Source of the DNA: Desulfobulbaceae bacterium
Lineage (GTDB): Bacteria > Desulfobacterota > Desulfobulbia > Desulfobulbales > Desulfurivibrionaceae
Length of the DNA stretch: 23,278 nt
NCBI GenBank assembly: GCA_003517965.1
Contig: DOZO01000080.1
Location: forward strand, 1-23,278
Direction of reading: 5' to 3'
A program made the translations under genes and the position numbers. How positions within the stretch are numbered: the stretch's first letter is position 1; each line of letters begins with the position of its first letter. A model generated the notes under the pieces. It had not been told where the DNA came from. It worked only from the letters and a program-made list of their open reading frames with translations, and ran no database searches. Positions 13,374 through 21,561 of this stretch are shown in pieces.

Positions 13374-15017
13374 CTAATTAGAGGCAACATCCAGTACCTT
13401 GCGCACTGCCTGGGCCAATTCATCACGCAGCACCGGCTTCATCAGCAGTCGGCGAATGCCCAAGGCCACGGCCTTCTCCTCGTTAATGAGCTCACTAAAG
13501 CCGGTACAGATAATGATCGGCAACTCGGGCCTGATGGCCAGCATCCGTTGCGCCAACTCTGCTCCGGTCAAAAACGGCATGGTCATATCGCTGATTACCA
13601 GATCAAAATCTGCCGGGTGGGCCTCAAATTGTTCCAACGCCAGGCGGGGGTCGAGGCAGATAGTTACCTGATAGCCAAGTCCTTCAAGGATCATACAGGT
13701 AAGTCTGGCGATCACTTTTTCATCGTCTATTACCAGGATACGTTCATGCCCCATAGGCAGAGAAGGTGCCGCCACCATTGCCTCACCCGCTCCTGTTTCC
13801 CCAAGATATTTGGGAAAGTAGACATGAAATGTACTGCCTTTGCCAGGTTCGCTGTATACGGTAACATGACCGCCAAGTTTACTGACTATGCCGTGCACCA
13901 CGGAGAGCCCCAGACCGGTACCTTCCCCCTGGGCCCTGGTGGTAAAGTACGGCTCGAAGATCCTTTCCACAATGTGACGCGGCATACCGCAACCGGTGTC
14001 GCTTACCTCCAGCCGCAGATAAGGGCCGGGCTTAAGGTCTATCACGAAGGTATAGTCCTCAGGCCCGATTTTCACCTCCGTCAGGGAAACGGCCAGAACC
14101 CCGCCAGACTCCCGCATGGCGTAATAAGCGTTGGTACAGAGATTCATCATCACCTGGTGGATCATGGTTGGGTCGGCCAGAACCATGGCCTCGCTGGAGA
14201 TATCCTGCTTGATCTCAATGGTGGTGGGCAGGGAAGAACGAAGCAGCTTGAGCGCCTCTTTGACTAACAGATAGATCTGGATAGGGCTGCTCACCTGCTT
14301 GCTTTGCCGACTGAAGGTTAGAATTTGCTTCACCAGATCCCGCGCTCGCTTACCAGCCTTCAACACCTCACGGGCCATATCAATTAGAGGACTCTCGGCA
14401 GGCAGGCCTCTGATGATCAGCTCCGAATAGGCCAGCACCGGGGTGAGGATGTTGTTGAAATCATGGGCAATACCACCAGCCAGAGCACCTACGGCCTCCA
14501 TCTTTTGAGACTGGCGCAACCGTTCTTCCAACCCCTTCATCTCCGTGATGTCCTTCGAGACACAGATAATACTCGCCAACCTGTTGTCCGAATCAAAAAC
14601 AGGAGAAGCCGAGACCGAGAAGGTCTTGCCCAATCGTTCATGCACGATTTCCGCAGTATGGGTAGTCGCATCTTTGGCGGTAAGCACGGCCGGGCAGCCG
14701 TCACAAGGCAGGGTCCCGCCATGAAATACCTCATAGCAAAATGTGCCCACCAGATCCTGAGACTGCTGAACCCCGAGTACCTCGCAAGCCCGCTGGTTAG
14801 CCCGGAGGATACGATAGGAGGGATCCTGGATGGTGGCAACGTCGCCAATGGCCGCAAAGGTTCGTTCCCATTCCTCCTTGGCCTTGCGAATATCCTCTTC
14901 CGCCTGTTTGCGCTTAGTGATGTTGTCCCACTCTCTTAAGGCCCGTCGCGCACTCCGCGGCATATCCAGCAAGGTTTCCACCGACTTCACGATATAATCC
15001 AGGGCGCCGTGCTTCAT
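13374..15017 (-). CDS. Hybrid histidine kinase (PAS-HisKA-HATPase-receiver), separated from its N-terminal receiver by TAG
   Basis: Residues 1-25 (GALDYIVKS) are not a natural N-terminus: they are the last part of a receiver domain, including its conserved Lys, whose first part is the upstream gene. A PAS domain covers about 48-158, with C94, H99, C105 and C108 in a CYEVFHG...PCDGCP motif. The H-box is GGIAH185DFNN, followed by an ATPase domain (N-box NLCTNAYYAM, G-boxes SDTGCGM and GTGLGLSVVHG). A C-terminal receiver has the phosphoacceptor Asp477 (VISDMTMP) and Lys527 (LLMKP). No membrane helix, so it is cytosolic. ATG 15017 has only a weak ribosome site and lies one codon after the TAG, so it may depend on re-initiation. 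Confidence 0.85.
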   Translation of the reverse strand: MKHGALDYIVKSVETLLDMPRSARRALREWDNITKRKQAEEDIRKAKEEWERTFAAIGDVATIQDPSYRILRANQRACEVLGVQQSQDLVGTFCYEVFHGGTLPCDGCPAVLTAKDATTHTAEIVHERLGKTFSVSASPVFDSDNRLASIICVSKDITEMKGLEERLRQSQKMEAVGALAGGIAHDFNNILTPVLAYSELIIRGLPAESPLIDMAREVLKAGKRARDLVKQILTFSRQSKQVSSPIQIYLLVKEALKLLRSSLPTTIEIKQDISSEAMVLADPTMIHQVMMNLCTNAYYAMRESGGVLAVSLTEVKIGPEDYTFVIDLKPGPYLRLEVSDTGCGMPRHIVERIFEPYFTTRAQGEGTGLGLSVVHGIVSKLGGHVTVYSEPGKGSTFHVYFPKYLGETGAGEAMVAAPSLPMGHERILVIDDEKVIARLTCMILEGLGYQVTICLDPRLALEQFEAHPADFDLVISDMTMPFLTGAELAQRMLAIRPELPIIICTGFSELINEEKAVALGIRRLLMKPVLRDELAQAVRKVLDVASN

Positions 15018-15020
15018 CGC

Positions 15021-15305
15021 CTAAACCGCCCAGGCCTCGTTGCCGTGGCTGGTCGTGATGATTACCGGAAAAAGGGGCGCGCCGGATTCATCTCGCCCAA
15101 TCAGCTCGATCCCGTCGCCATCGGGCAGTTTCCAGTCGGTAATTACCAGCGTGGGGGCAAGCGTGGCGATCTGCAGCCGGGCCTCCTGAATGGTGCTCGC
15201 TCGTTCAAGACGAAAGCCAGGGTCTTTGTCGCCAAACCCCCTCTGGATAAGTTCGAAATGGTCATCCTCATCCTCAACGATCAGGATCACTTGCAGATCG
15301 GTCAT
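15021..15305 (-). pseudogene. Receiver domain truncated by in-frame TAG (N-terminal part of a receiver-kinase gene)
   Basis: The 94 residues contain the acidic pair E11-D12, phosphoacceptor Asp57 (VITDWKLPDGDG) and the switch residues ITTSHGNEAWAV, then end at TAG (15021-15023). The next codon but one is the ATG of the kinase, in the same frame. Reading through the TAG restores AV-x-AMKHGALDYIVKS, a normal receiver ending in which Glu (GAG) is the usual residue at x. A single GAG-to-TAG change would explain it. The ribosome site GAGGAA before ATG 15305 is good. It could also be annotated as a short response regulator, but it lacks the last strand, helix and conserved Lys. Confidence 0.7.
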
Positions 15306-15326
15306 AATTTCCTCGGTGCTCAGGTA

Positions 15327-15770
15327 TTATTTCAAAGGATTGACATTCCATCCCAGCCAGTAAAAGCCCAGATCATGCATCAGTCTGGTGAATTTCTCAA
15401 AATCAAGGGGCTTGACCAGATAACTGTTGGCATGAAAAGCATAAACCTTACAGATATCCTGTTCCGATTCTGAAGAGGTAAGCACAACCACGGGGATAGA
15501 TTTGAGCTTTTCATCGGTCTTGATGGTCTTCAGCACTTCCAGGCCGTCGATCTTTGGCAGTCTCAAGTCGAGGAGGATCAGATGGGGACAGGGGCTCTTG
15601 GTCTTGTCGGCATAAGTCCCTCGCTGATAAAGATAATCCAGGGCCTCCTCGCCATCCTGAACCCAGTAAATCCTGTTGGCCACCTGGTTTTCCTCTAAAC
15701 TCCTCCGAATCAACTCGGCATGATCCTCATTGTCTTCAACCAGCAGGATATTCAGTAGCTCTCCCTTCAT
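15327..15770 (-). CDS. Single-domain response regulator (Rcp1/CheY-like)
   Basis: This 147-residue stand-alone receiver has acidic residues E12-D13, phosphoacceptor Asp68 (LILLDLRLPKIDG), LTSSE near 98-102 and Lys120-Pro. The LVEDNEDHAELIRRSLEE start and the long insertion before the Asp (LYQRGTYADKTKSP) are typical of Rcp1-like regulators, which usually pair with PAS/phytochrome-type kinases. There is no output domain, so it probably relays phosphate to another protein. ATG 15770 is chosen over upstream starts because those would run into the kinase gene; the kinase stop is 13 bp upstream. The aromatic tail FYWLGWNV is unusual but common in this subgroup. Confidence 0.88.
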   Translation of the reverse strand: MKGELLNILLVEDNEDHAELIRRSLEENQVANRIYWVQDGEEALDYLYQRGTYADKTKSPCPHLILLDLRLPKIDGLEVLKTIKTDEKLKSIPVVVLTSSESEQDICKVYAFHANSYLVKPLDFEKFTRLMHDLGFYWLGWNVNPLK

Positions 15771-15783
15771 CCTCTTTCCCCCC

Positions 15784-17577
15784 TCAGGCAGGCTGCTGTG
15801 GCAGTGTGAAATAAAAGATAGAGCCTTGATCGGCCCCCGCAGATTCGACCCAGATCGTCCCGTGATGAAGCTCGATGATTCGTTTGACCAAGGCCAGGCC
15901 GATACCGGTCCCTTCCGAATGGGGATCCAATTTCTCAAACAGCCCGAAGATTTTATCACTAAATTTCATGTCAATGCCAAGGCCGTTATCCTTGACAAAA
16001 TAAGCCTGCCGCCCGTCGGCCAGAAAACGACAGCCCACTGCAACTTGTGGCTCAGTCTGGTTTCCCATATATTTAACGGCGTTTTCAATCAGATTTTGCA
16101 TGACCTCCCTGATTCGGTGGAGATCAGCAAAAACCACTGGCATATCTGGTTCGATTGTAACCTTAACACCTTTAGCCCTGATTATGCCATACAGAACCTC
16201 AATGGCATCCTGAGCCGCCGCGGTCATAGAAAATTTTATCGACGGTTGCACCATCCGGCCGATTCTGGACAGTTCCAACACGTCTTCCATAAGAGCTTGC
16301 ATTTTATCAGTCGCCCCAGCGATGCGTTTGATGTCACCTTCCATCCGCGCAATATTTCCGGCCTTAGCATCAGCGACCAAGGAACCAAGGAAACCCTTAA
16401 TGGTGATAATGGGGCTCTTCAAATCATGGGAGATGGTGTAAGTGAAGCGTTCTAGTTCCGCGTTTTTTTGTTCAAGTTGCTGTTCAGCCTTTTTCCGTTC
16501 GGTTATATCCTCGAAACTGCCCAACAGCGCGGTCACCTCCCCTGCCTCGTTACGGATCGGCACTTTAATCGTCCGCACCATGCGATCCTGGCCTAAAACG
16601 GTATACGCCTCCTCAATGTTTTTCAATTTACCGCTTTCCATGACCTCCCGATCGTCAGCCCTGTACTTCCTGGCCAATTCCGCCGGGTAAAAGACGAAGT
16701 CATCCTTGCCCACGAACTCTTCTACTTTCAAGGCATGGTCATCGGCATAGGCTTTATTGACAGAGAGGTAGACAGAATTACGATCCTTCAGGAAGATCTT
16801 TAGGGGGAGGCTTTCGAGGATGATGTGCTTGATGGTCTCGCTCTCCTGCAGCGCCGCAAGGGTCGCCTGGAAACTCGCGGCCATCTGGTTGAAATTCAGC
16901 AAAACCCTCTGCAACTCAGGACTGCCGGCGATCTTGACTCGAACCGACAAATCCCCCTGGGTCAGGGTTTTGCTTACTTCCGCGAGAGATAACAGTGGAT
17001 GCAAAGCTTTACGCAACACAAACCAGATGCTGAGCAGGACTAACGCAAGGGAGAAGCACATTGCCTGAACCAGATACAGGTAACGGTCCCACCCTCGGTT
17101 GATAATCCGACTGGGTGACATGGAGAGGGAAAGAAGCCCGTAATACACTCCCTCAACGATAATGGGCCTATTGACGTAGATGGTTTCAAGCCCGCACCAA
17201 CGGGCGAAAAATAGCGGGGTTTCAAGCTTAATAATGCGCTCCTGGCTGAAGGCCGCCACATCCGTGGTGTCGCGAAAGCTGACCTGCGTTACATCAGCGC
17301 TGTACTTAAAATTAGAGAGCACCTCTATTAGTCGTTCCACATCAAAATTATGGCTGCTCTTGCCATCAAGAAATGAGACTAAGACAACAAGCGACTCCAG
17401 CGCCTCCATTTGCTGATTGTATTCGACGATTAGATTATCCTGAGTTCTGCGAATGATGTATTGGGTGGATTGATATACAGTCCCTGTCACCACCAGGAGG
17501 ATGCTCAAGGTCACAACGAGCGATAAGCGGGGGACCAGATTCAAACGAGCCCATAAACGGGAAGTAAGCCAGGTCAC
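15784..17577 (-). CDS. Membrane sensor histidine kinase (HAMP-PAS-HisKA-HATPase)
   Basis: This kinase senses a periplasmic or membrane signal. It has a first membrane helix (about 17-38), a periplasmic domain of about 125 residues, a second helix (about 168-188), HAMP (189-242) and PAS (about 250-360, ending FEDITERKKAEQQLE). The HisKA H-box contains His384 (YTISHDLKSP). The ATPase domain has NLIENAVKYM, VKDNGLGID and GTGIGLALVKRI. The GTG start 17577 comes 3 bp after the TGA of the DUF1329 gene, with GGAAGG as ribosome site, so it is tightly coupled to it. The following single-domain regulator is the likely phosphoacceptor. The signal may concern the DUF1302/DUF1329 envelope function; that is inference from the operon. 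Confidence 0.9.
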   Translation of the reverse strand: MTWLTSRLWARLNLVPRLSLVVTLSILLVVTGTVYQSTQYIIRRTQDNLIVEYNQQMEALESLVVLVSFLDGKSSHNFDVERLIEVLSNFKYSADVTQVSFRDTTDVAAFSQERIIKLETPLFFARWCGLETIYVNRPIIVEGVYYGLLSLSMSPSRIINRGWDRYLYLVQAMCFSLALVLLSIWFVLRKALHPLLSLAEVSKTLTQGDLSVRVKIAGSPELQRVLLNFNQMAASFQATLAALQESETIKHIILESLPLKIFLKDRNSVYLSVNKAYADDHALKVEEFVGKDDFVFYPAELARKYRADDREVMESGKLKNIEEAYTVLGQDRMVRTIKVPIRNEAGEVTALLGSFEDITERKKAEQQLEQKNAELERFTYTISHDLKSPIITIKGFLGSLVADAKAGNIARMEGDIKRIAGATDKMQALMEDVLELSRIGRMVQPSIKFSMTAAAQDAIEVLYGIIRAKGVKVTIEPDMPVVFADLHRIREVMQNLIENAVKYMGNQTEPQVAVGCRFLADGRQAYFVKDNGLGIDMKFSDKIFGLFEKLDPHSEGTGIGLALVKRIIELHHGTIWVESAGADQGSIFYFTLPQQPA

Positions 17578-17580
17578 AGA

Positions 17581-18975
17581 TCACCTTCCTCGATTCGGCA
17601 GGGCATCAGGGGTAAAGGTCAGGGGTTGGAACCCTTCTGGCTTAAGCTTATACCCAAGGCCTGGATCACCAAAATGCTGGATGAGGGTGTATCTGTTGTC
17701 CAGGAGATCATAGGCGAAGTAACACCTGGCCAGGGGCATTTGCGCATCATAAAGAGGGGTCTGGGCGATAAACATGCCCTTACTGAGCTGATCGTTGCGG
17801 CTGTACGCGTCGCTCATCCCCGCTCCACTCCAGTCTTCATCAAAGTAGAATATCCGGCGCGAGATGGTGTGTTTCTTCCCTGGCTTACGGGTGGCTTCCA
17901 CCACCCAGACGCGGTGCAGCTCCCATCTTACAAAGTCTGGACTGAGGTGATTGGGCGTCAATATCTGCGCGGCCCTGGACTGAAACACCAGACGGTAATT
18001 GTTATAGGGGATATACATTTCCCGCTTCCCAAGCAGCTTGAAATCAAACAGATCAAGCCTGCCTAAGGATAAATAGCCTTCATCGTAAGTGGTTATACCG
18101 CCCTGCGAGGCTATGGGCGTGTCGTAGGTATAGTCCGGGGCAATCCGGATGCGGCGGGTGGCGGCGGAATAGCTCCAGGATCGGCGTGGTTGTTCGACTG
18201 GATCCAGGGTATCGACAGAATAGGCGGCATTCCCCGCGGCATTTGGCGGGGCAGTGAAGTGATAAGCAGCCTTAAAAAAAGAATTGCCCTTCTTCTTCAG
18301 TTCGTCCGCTCCCCAGTGGAAGGTGTAATAGTCGCTTTGCAGGGAACATTTCAGCTCTCCGGTATTGATGGCGCGGCCAGTCTTGTCAACATACCAGTTG
18401 CGGCCCAGGTATTCAGCGGGATAGCCATTATAGGCAAGCATATGATTCCACATCACCTCATTGCCGTTTTTGGGAATGGGAAAGGGTATGCCGCCCACCG
18501 CCCCTTCCAGCGTCAGCCCCTCCTTGGTGAGCCTGGCGCTGGTAGCATTTTTCAGGGTGTTGTTAAGAACCCAGGCTGGATAAGCAACGCTGCGATGGCT
18601 GGGATAGATATCCATGCGGTAAGAGGGGTACAGCCGCAACAAGGCTTTGCTGGCCTCGCTGAGTTTGCTGGCATGTTCGGCCAGGTTCCGGCTGGAGATC
18701 GAATAAAGCGGTTTTTCATTGGGGAAGGGATTAGTCCATATTCCTGATCCTTTTTGAAAGTCCGGAGGAAGGTCGTTTACGGAAAGGCCACCCGTATAGG
18801 CGGGGATGGTGCCCGCGCGATTGCCAGCTTTTTCCGCGCCAAAAGAGGTTAAGGAGTCACCGAGTTGGCGCGCTTCGCTGGCGCTGATTCCGGCCTGGGT
18901 ACTGTTGACCCAGATAGTACCCGTGAGAAACAGAGATAACAATATTGCTAAAGACAGGTATTTCATAAAAGACAC
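17581..18975 (-). CDS. DUF1329-family exported protein
   Basis: DUF1329 proteins are periplasmic or outer-membrane proteins that commonly sit beside DUF1302 genes; their molecular function is not established. The GTG at 18975 has an AGGA site 6 nt upstream; ATG 18966 (MKYLSLA) is the alternative. A signal peptide covers about residues 4-28 (hydrophobic LAILLSLFLTG, then TQAG). The conserved beginning follows (ISASEARQLGDSLTSFGAEKAGN, GTIPAYTGGL), then the long beta-rich body with RRIRIAPDYTYDTP and WVVEATRKPGKKH. 464 residues fits the family. It lies 14 bp after the DUF1302 gene and 3 bp before the sensor kinase. Confidence 0.88.
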   Translation of the reverse strand: MSFMKYLSLAILLSLFLTGTIWVNSTQAGISASEARQLGDSLTSFGAEKAGNRAGTIPAYTGGLSVNDLPPDFQKGSGIWTNPFPNEKPLYSISSRNLAEHASKLSEASKALLRLYPSYRMDIYPSHRSVAYPAWVLNNTLKNATSARLTKEGLTLEGAVGGIPFPIPKNGNEVMWNHMLAYNGYPAEYLGRNWYVDKTGRAINTGELKCSLQSDYYTFHWGADELKKKGNSFFKAAYHFTAPPNAAGNAAYSVDTLDPVEQPRRSWSYSAATRRIRIAPDYTYDTPIASQGGITTYDEGYLSLGRLDLFDFKLLGKREMYIPYNNYRLVFQSRAAQILTPNHLSPDFVRWELHRVWVVEATRKPGKKHTISRRIFYFDEDWSGAGMSDAYSRNDQLSKGMFIAQTPLYDAQMPLARCYFAYDLLDNRYTLIQHFGDPGLGYKLKPEGFQPLTFTPDALPNRGR

Positions 18976-18989
18976 CCAATGTCCTCGGT

Positions 18990-20627
18990 TTAGAAGGCAA
19001 CCTGATAGGTAAACGAGAGCCAGCCCTTGTCTTTGTAGGGAGCGCCAAGAATGCGAGAGCCAAAAATGGAATCAGCCGCCGGCTCAATTTTCTGGTCATA
19101 GCCGGTATAGGCCAGGTCAAATTGATGGCGGGCATATACCTTTGCCGTCAGGCCGATCTTGAAGGTAGTGACCCCCTCGTTGCCCCCGCCGTTGGAAGGG
19201 GCATTACCTTTGAAATTTTTGGCAAAGAACAAAGGCATTTCCAGATCCACCCCTGGATATACCTGCAGCCAGGTTGGCACGAAAGACAGCGCCAGGCTCA
19301 TAAATTCTTTATCCGCGCAGCCTCGCAAGGTGGGGTCAGAATCACAGGCCGGAAGATAACCCTGGGCCCGGTAAAGTTCGGGATTATGGGTAACCCGGTC
19401 GAGTCTGGACCAGGTAAATTCAGCTGACAGCACAGAAGATTGGCACACGGGGCTGGACCCGAAACTTGTCACGCTGTTGATCAGGCCATGCCAGGTATCG
19501 CCTCTGGCCCCCGCGTATCCGTTCGCCGCCCCAGCGGAGGCCGCGCTGTCGCTGACCAAAGGGTCATTGCTGCGATGTGACAACTCAGCGCCCACAGAAG
19601 TTCCGCCGATATTCTTGCTCAGCGTCACCCCCAGCAGCCCTATATCACGAGCATAGACCGCGCGTGTTTGCCCGCCATCGGCCACCTGTGCCAGCCAGCC
19701 GCCCTTATCATCGAAGTGACGTCCATAAATGCCCAACATGCCGTCCAGCCAGACTGGCCGCCAATTAAGGCCCAATCCCAAGTCGCCGCCCCCACCTTCG
19801 AGAGCGGCAAGCCGATTCACGTTCGGGCCTTCATTCACGCCGTCAGCGCCGAAATATGTGCCACCTTCAGGGAGGCGATTTGGCCGCCATTCAAACCCCA
19901 GTTGAGCCACCAAAGAAACCGTGGGATTGATTTGGCTCAGCAAGGACAACTGATTTAAGGGGAGCGCAGTTTCTTTGGCTGAGGCGCCTGGATTGGAGAT
20001 CGCCTTAATGCCGTCACTGGGTACTTGGGAATACGAGACCGCGTGCGCGCTGCCGAATAGAGATTCGCCCCAGACAAGGGCGTGACGCCCCAGTTTCACA
20101 TTGCTGACGGCAGGGCCTATTTCAAAGGAGCCAAAGACAAAGGCATCGAGCAGTTCGGCATAAGGGCCATTGGCATAGCGCTGAACAGCGGAGGTGAACT
20201 CGCCGTTAAGGTAGCTCACAGGCGCTGCCCCCGCGCCAAGCGCGTTCGGATTGCTGTGGCTGTGGGGATCATAAGCCGCGTCGTACCAAGCGGCAGCCGT
20301 AACGCGCAAGCCGTACCGTTCATGAAAACTTAAGTCTAACTCACTCAGCCAATCAAGCCGATTGGTAATCGTGCCGTAGCGGTTGACAAGCGCGTCACCC
20401 TGATCATAAAGCGCGTTGTTGGCAATGAGTGGATTACGCTCCTGCATTCTCATTCCCCAGTTGTATCGCAGGGAATTGTTCCAGCTTACCTGCAGATCCG
20501 GGACTTCGGTGGAAATTGGCATAGCGTAGCTCGCTTGGGGCAACAAAATCAGCACGCTGATAAACCCCAGCAACATGATGATTAAAGGCCGTTGAGACAA
20601 CAAAGCTATGCTTCGCGTAATTTTCAT
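18990..20627 (-). CDS. DUF1302-family outer-membrane protein
   Basis: DUF1302 proteins are predicted outer-membrane beta-barrels often encoded with DUF1329 proteins; the exact role is unknown. The protein has a long signal peptide (about 1-36, cleavage near SYA) and then a Trp/Tyr-rich barrel-like sequence. Examples are SWNNSLRYNWGMRM, NRLDWLSELDLSFHERYGLRVTAAAWYD and KLGRHALVWGESLFG. It ends in Phe (YQVAF), the usual outer-membrane barrel terminus. 545 residues fits the family. ATG 20627 has no strong ribosome site. This is the first gene of the minus-strand run that includes the sensor kinase. Confidence 0.88.
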   Translation of the reverse strand: MKITRSIALLSQRPLIIMLLGFISVLILLPQASYAMPISTEVPDLQVSWNNSLRYNWGMRMQERNPLIANNALYDQGDALVNRYGTITNRLDWLSELDLSFHERYGLRVTAAAWYDAAYDPHSHSNPNALGAGAAPVSYLNGEFTSAVQRYANGPYAELLDAFVFGSFEIGPAVSNVKLGRHALVWGESLFGSAHAVSYSQVPSDGIKAISNPGASAKETALPLNQLSLLSQINPTVSLVAQLGFEWRPNRLPEGGTYFGADGVNEGPNVNRLAALEGGGGDLGLGLNWRPVWLDGMLGIYGRHFDDKGGWLAQVADGGQTRAVYARDIGLLGVTLSKNIGGTSVGAELSHRSNDPLVSDSAASAGAANGYAGARGDTWHGLINSVTSFGSSPVCQSSVLSAEFTWSRLDRVTHNPELYRAQGYLPACDSDPTLRGCADKEFMSLALSFVPTWLQVYPGVDLEMPLFFAKNFKGNAPSNGGGNEGVTTFKIGLTAKVYARHQFDLAYTGYDQKIEPAADSIFGSRILGAPYKDKGWLSFTYQVAF

Positions 20628-20685
20628 TTTGTCAAAATGTTTATCTTCTAAGCTGAATTAAGACAAGCATCACCTGCCCCCCATC

Positions 20686-21417
20686 CTACTTCACCCCATA
20701 ATTACCCAGAGCTTTAAGGTACGGGCCGAACAGGTCCTGATAATCGTTCAGCCCCCTTTTCAGAATAAGGGAAAAATGATTGGCGTCGCTATCATTTACC
20801 ACCAGATTGGCGCTGTTTGCCAGGGCTTCCAGATCGTAGAAGGTGTGGAACTCAGAGCCGATCAGAATATAGAAGATATAGCGTCGCCGGGTCATGGCCA
20901 TCTCCCGCAGATACTGGTGGACCGTAGAACTTGCCAGGTCTCCACCCTCAAACCTGCTATGCAGGGCCACCGCCTCAAAATTAACAAACTGCATCTTTTC
21001 AATGGCCTCTTCTGCCGACCGGGCGTAGGTGGGTTGATAGCCCATCTCGCCAAAGGCTGTGGTTACCCTGGCAGTTATCTCCTGATCAGCGATCATGATC
21101 AAGGCGTGGGGCACATTCTCAACAACTTCCTTTTCGCTATACGCGCCGCTAACCAGCCAATCGAGAGCGGGCGGCACTGGGGCTGGCGGAGGCTGGCGCA
21201 CCGGCTGGGGCTTTTTAAGAGCCGCAATCGCACTCCCCAACTCAGCCTGGTTGGCCACCGAGCCATCGGCATTCAGCACGATCGGCTGCCCGCATTTAGG
21301 GCAACCCATTCTCAGGGTTTTCCCCGCAGACAACGAAGCAAGGGCTGTCTTGAGCTTTTCAAGCTGGGATTCACTCAGCAGAAGGTTTTGCTGACAATGG
21401 GGGCATTGAGCAAGCAT
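20686..21417 (-). CDS. Zinc-ribbon protein with a degenerate receiver-like domain
   Basis: An N-terminal zinc ribbon (C5-x2-C8 and C39-x2-C42, with a helical insert between) resembles the MJ0042-type motif found in deltaproteobacterial proteins. A Pro-rich linker (about 70-85) follows, then a receiver-like alpha/beta fold (about 103-235; HALIMIADQEITARVTTAFGEMGYQPTYARSAEEAIEKM). Where a receiver has its phosphoacceptor Asp, this protein has L-H153-S, so phosphotransfer is unlikely. ATG 21417 has GGAG 7 nt upstream. It is 58 bp before the DUF1302 gene on the same strand and could be in the same transcript. Specific function is not recognised. Confidence 0.75.
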   Translation of the reverse strand: MLAQCPHCQQNLLLSESQLEKLKTALASLSAGKTLRMGCPKCGQPIVLNADGSVANQAELGSAIAALKKPQPVRQPPPAPVPPALDWLVSGAYSEKEVVENVPHALIMIADQEITARVTTAFGEMGYQPTYARSAEEAIEKMQFVNFEAVALHSRFEGGDLASSTVHQYLREMAMTRRRYIFYILIGSEFHTFYDLEALANSANLVVNDSDANHFSLILKRGLNDYQDLFGPYLKALGNYGVK

Positions 21418-21561
21418 GGGTATCTCCGAGATAAACCGTTGTAAAAAATAATAGGGTATGCGACCAAGTCCGGCGCGGCATTGTTATTCGAGTTGCAATA
21501 GAATTCACATTGGTGTTAACATATGGCCGTATGTACAAATAAAAAATGGGAAATCGCCTAA
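21418..21561. promoter_or_regulatory. Divergent intergenic region with a candidate promoter for the acyltransferase gene
   Basis: This 144-bp AT-rich region lies between divergent genes. On the plus strand, TTGCAA (21493-21498) and TAACAT (21517-21522) are 18 bp apart and could be a sigma-70 promoter. I found no clear promoter for the minus-strand gene and no strong hairpin. Confidence 0.3.

Noticed and set aside
15021..15023. Pyrrolysine or other read-through at TAG (also at the hydrogenase TAG 2079-2081)
   Set aside because: TAG also ends the TolC-like gene, yjdM and the hybrid kinase here, so it works as an ordinary stop; no recoding element was seen. Mutation is simpler.
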